The notes beneath the pieces are model-generated. The model was not told the DNA's origin. It did no database searches and saw only the letters and a list, made by a program, of their open reading frames with translations. Of a stretch of DNA of 8,016 bases, positions 6,798 to 8,016 are shown in pieces. Position 1 is the stretch's first letter. Each line of letters opens with the position of its first letter. A program made the position numbers and the translations under genes. Source of the stretch: Octadecabacter sp. (GTDB lineage Bacteria; Pseudomonadota; Alphaproteobacteria; Rhodobacterales; Rhodobacteraceae); assembly GCA_018500065.2 (NCBI GenBank), contig JAHBAO020000156.1, positions 1-8,016 on the forward strand, in the 5' to 3' direction.

Positions 6798-7151
6798 ATG
6801 ACAACAGACATCACGCGTTCAAACGGAAATGGCCGGATGAGCCAAATCGTCGAACACGGTGGCATCCTCTATTTATCCGGGCAAGTCGGAAATCCCCAAA
6901 CTTCTGTGGTTGAGCAAACGCTAGAGGTGCTTGGAAAGGTGGATGCGCTTTTGCAGGCGGCAGGCACTGACAAAAGCCGCATTTTGTCCGCGACGATTTG
7001 GCTGGCTGATATGACCGATTTCCAGGCAATGAACGCCGTTTGGGACGACTGGGTCATTGATGGACAGGAACCTGCCCGCGCCTGTGGCGAAGCAAAGCTT
7101 GCGCATGCGGATATGCGCGTCGAGATCATGATCATTGCTGCCAAAGCATAA
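6798..7151 (+). CDS. RidA/YjgF/YER057c-family protein (YoaB-like)
   Basis: A 117-residue protein of the Rid superfamily, small trimeric enzymes that hydrolyse reactive enamines/imines such as 2-aminoacrylate released by PLP enzymes. The fold landmarks are GILYLSGQV near residues 22-30, RILSATIWLADMTDF at 61-75 and AMNAVWDDWV at 77-86. The Arg (about R94, in PARACGEA) and the Glu (about E109, in RVEIMIIAA) correspond to the substrate-carboxylate Arg and the C-terminal acidic residue of RidA. The ILDATIFLAD-like segment puts it closer to the YoaB branch than to archetypal RidA. As the last gene of an operon headed by a CuyA-like beta-elimination enzyme, it most likely deals with the aminoacrylate/iminopyruvate intermediate. 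An RNA-binding or endoribonuclease role reported for some relatives is unlikely here. Confidence 0.9.
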   Translation: MTTDITRSNGNGRMSQIVEHGGILYLSGQVGNPQTSVVEQTLEVLGKVDALLQAAGTDKSRILSATIWLADMTDFQAMNAVWDDWVIDGQEPARACGEAKLAHADMRVEIMIIAAKA

Positions 7152-7442
7152 GGCAGAATGAACGTCCCTCCGCACTTGACTGATGTGATCGGTAGGTAGC
7201 GGCCAATTGGGTCTAAATGTCTTAAGTTGCAATTTATAGATCACATTTCGAACTATTAGTGCGAAAAATGTTCGTACATATTACCATCATAGAAACTTAA
7301 AGTCATCGTTGGTTCGTGCCGAAAGCATGAATTCTGCGCAGACAGATGGATTTCTGTGCTCTGCGATCGCGTCAAAAATGATCAATGAGAAATTTAATAA
7401 GGCTGCTGAAAGCTGCCAAAGAAACAACAGTGGAGAAGCTAA
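7152..7442. other. Intergenic region between the operon and the binding-protein gene
   Basis: These 291 bases carry no credible gene. I looked for a terminator after the RidA-like stop and found no GC-rich hairpin followed by a T-run. The middle is AT-rich (about 7215-7300) and is the likely promoter area for the downstream transporter gene, but no convincing -35/-10 pair could be fixed. A weak inverted repeat TTTCG-N11-CGAAA lies at 7246-7266, and a larger bulged hairpin at 7337-7365 is listed separately. Confidence 0.6.
7337..7365 (+). other. Bulged inverted repeat in the leader of the binding-protein gene
   Basis: CGCAGA (7337-7342) plus CAGA (7343-7346) can pair with TCTG (7353-7356) plus TCTGCG (7360-7365). 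This gives a ten-pair stem with a six-base loop and a three-base bulge (TGC, 7357-7359). It lies about 77 bases before the start codon. No T-run follows, so it is not a standard terminator. It could be an RNA structure in the mRNA leader or a DNA operator; TCTGCGCAGA at 7333-7342 is itself a perfect palindrome. Chance is a real possibility. Confidence 0.3.
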
Positions 7443-8016
7443 ATGTCAAAACTTGGATTACTTTCAACCAGCGCGCTTATCGTAGCCGCTCTTCCTGCAA
7501 TGGCCGAAGACATCGTCATCGGTGTGCCAAATTGGGCCTCTGTCAATGCGACAGCGCACATCTTGGAAGTTGTCATCGAGGATAATCTTGGCCTTGATGT
7601 TGAGCTTCAAAGCGGCACCAACCCGATTGTCTTTGAGGCTATGGACGGGGGCTCGATGCATGCGCACCCAGAAGTATGGATGCCAAACCAGCAAAACCTT
7701 CACGACACATATGTTGTTGAAAACAAGACTGTCGTGATGAATCAAAACCCCGTGCAGGCCAGCCAGGGCATGTGCGTCCCGACATACATCGCCGAAGAGC
7801 ATGACATCCGCTCCATCGCCGATCTGAGCGATCCGGACAAGATGGCTATCTTTGATCTCGATGGCAACGGCACCCCAGAGGTGTGGGTCGGCGCGCCGGG
7901 CTGGGCCTCGACCGTGATTGAGAAAATTCGTGCGCGGTCCTACGGGTATGACCAGATTTTTGAACTGACCGAATACGAGGAAACAATCGCCTACGCGAAC
8001 CTTGCGAATGCCACAA
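7443..8016 (+). CDS. ABC transporter substrate-binding protein, glycine betaine/proline betaine (OpuAC/ProX) type, 3' end missing
   Basis: The first 191 residues of a periplasmic binding protein that runs off the window. A clear Sec signal peptide covers about residues 1-21 (hydrophobic core SALIVAALP, cleavage after AMA before ED). The mature start IVIGVPNWASVNATAHIL, the segment GGSMHAHPEVWMPN and the later PEVWVGAPGWASTVIEK fit the OpuAC family, which binds quaternary amines with aromatic residues; Trp at about 31, 79, 148 and 154 are candidates. An acidic DLDGNG loop at 138-143 could bind a metal ion. GGAG at 7432-7435 sits seven bases before the ATG. Permease and ATPase genes are expected beyond the right edge. 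It is on the same strand as the operon but 291 bases downstream, so probably a separate transcript. The ligand may be a betaine or a zwitterionic sulfonate; the sequence does not decide. Confidence 0.9.
   Translation, partial: MSKLGLLSTSALIVAALPAMAEDIVIGVPNWASVNATAHILEVVIEDNLGLDVELQSGTNPIVFEAMDGGSMHAHPEVWMPNQQNLHDTYVVENKTVVMNQNPVQASQGMCVPTYIAEEHDIRSIADLSDPDKMAIFDLDGNGTPEVWVGAPGWASTVIEKIRARSYGYDQIFELTEYEETIAYANLANAT

Noticed and set aside
7203..7210. CCAATTGG palindrome after the RidA-like gene as a terminator or operator
   Set aside because: Only eight bases, no loop and no T-run; expected by chance.
7385..7585. 66-codon plus-strand ORF before and across the binding-protein start
   Set aside because: Overlaps the signal peptide and mature start of the binding protein in another frame; the GGAG at 7432-7435 serves the ATG at 7443.
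1..8016. CRISPR array, tRNA, rRNA, riboswitch or tandem repeats
   Set aside because: No spaced direct repeats, no tRNA cloverleaf or rRNA segments, and no riboswitch consensus were recognised by eye on either strand.

Overview
The window looks like a chromosomal or plasmid segment of a marine alphaproteobacterium, most likely of the Rhodobacteraceae/Roseobacter group. This rests on protein style (a CuyA-type lyase, a roseobacter-like LysR regulator, a betaine-type binding protein) and moderate GC; it is an inference, since no rRNA or other taxonomic marker is present.

Layout. Positions 1-520 are a decayed margin: a possible C-terminal tail of an upstream gene, a small unrecognised ORF, and a fragment of an IS3-family transposase with a destroyed active site. 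A LysR-type regulator follows on the minus strand (525-1421). It is divergent from a compact six-gene plus-strand operon: an L-cysteate sulfo-lyase-like PLP enzyme (CuyA family, 1526-2548), a DegT/DnrJ/EryC1/StrS aminotransferase (2556-3755), an Asp/Glu racemase family protein (3755-4465), a histidinol-dehydrogenase-family alcohol dehydrogenase resembling sulfopropanediol dehydrogenase HpsN (4490-5773), a YeiH/UPF0324 membrane protein (5776-6786) and a YoaB-like RidA-family protein (6798-7151). Gaps are 7, -1, 24, 2 and 11 bases. The regulator/operon gap holds a perfect ATTTAC-N5-GTAAAT palindrome, a good LysR-type operator candidate. After 291 bases without a gene, a glycine-betaine-type ABC substrate-binding protein begins at 7443 and runs off the right edge.

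How the genes may work together. The operon reads as a C3-sulfonate or amino-sulfonate catabolic module. The proposed order is: uptake by the binding protein's ABC system; oxidation of a terminal alcohol to a carboxylate by the HisD/HpsN-type enzyme; adjustment of the amino group or its stereochemistry by the aminotransferase and racemase; release of sulfite, ammonia and pyruvate from L-cysteate by the CuyA-like lyase; capture of the aminoacrylate/imine intermediate by the RidA-like protein; and export of sulfite or sulfate by the YeiH-type protein. The gene combination fits an amino-alcohol sulfonate such as cysteinolic acid (2-amino-3-hydroxypropanesulfonate) at least as well as DHPS. That assignment is a hypothesis. 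The individual family calls are solid, the exact substrates are not.
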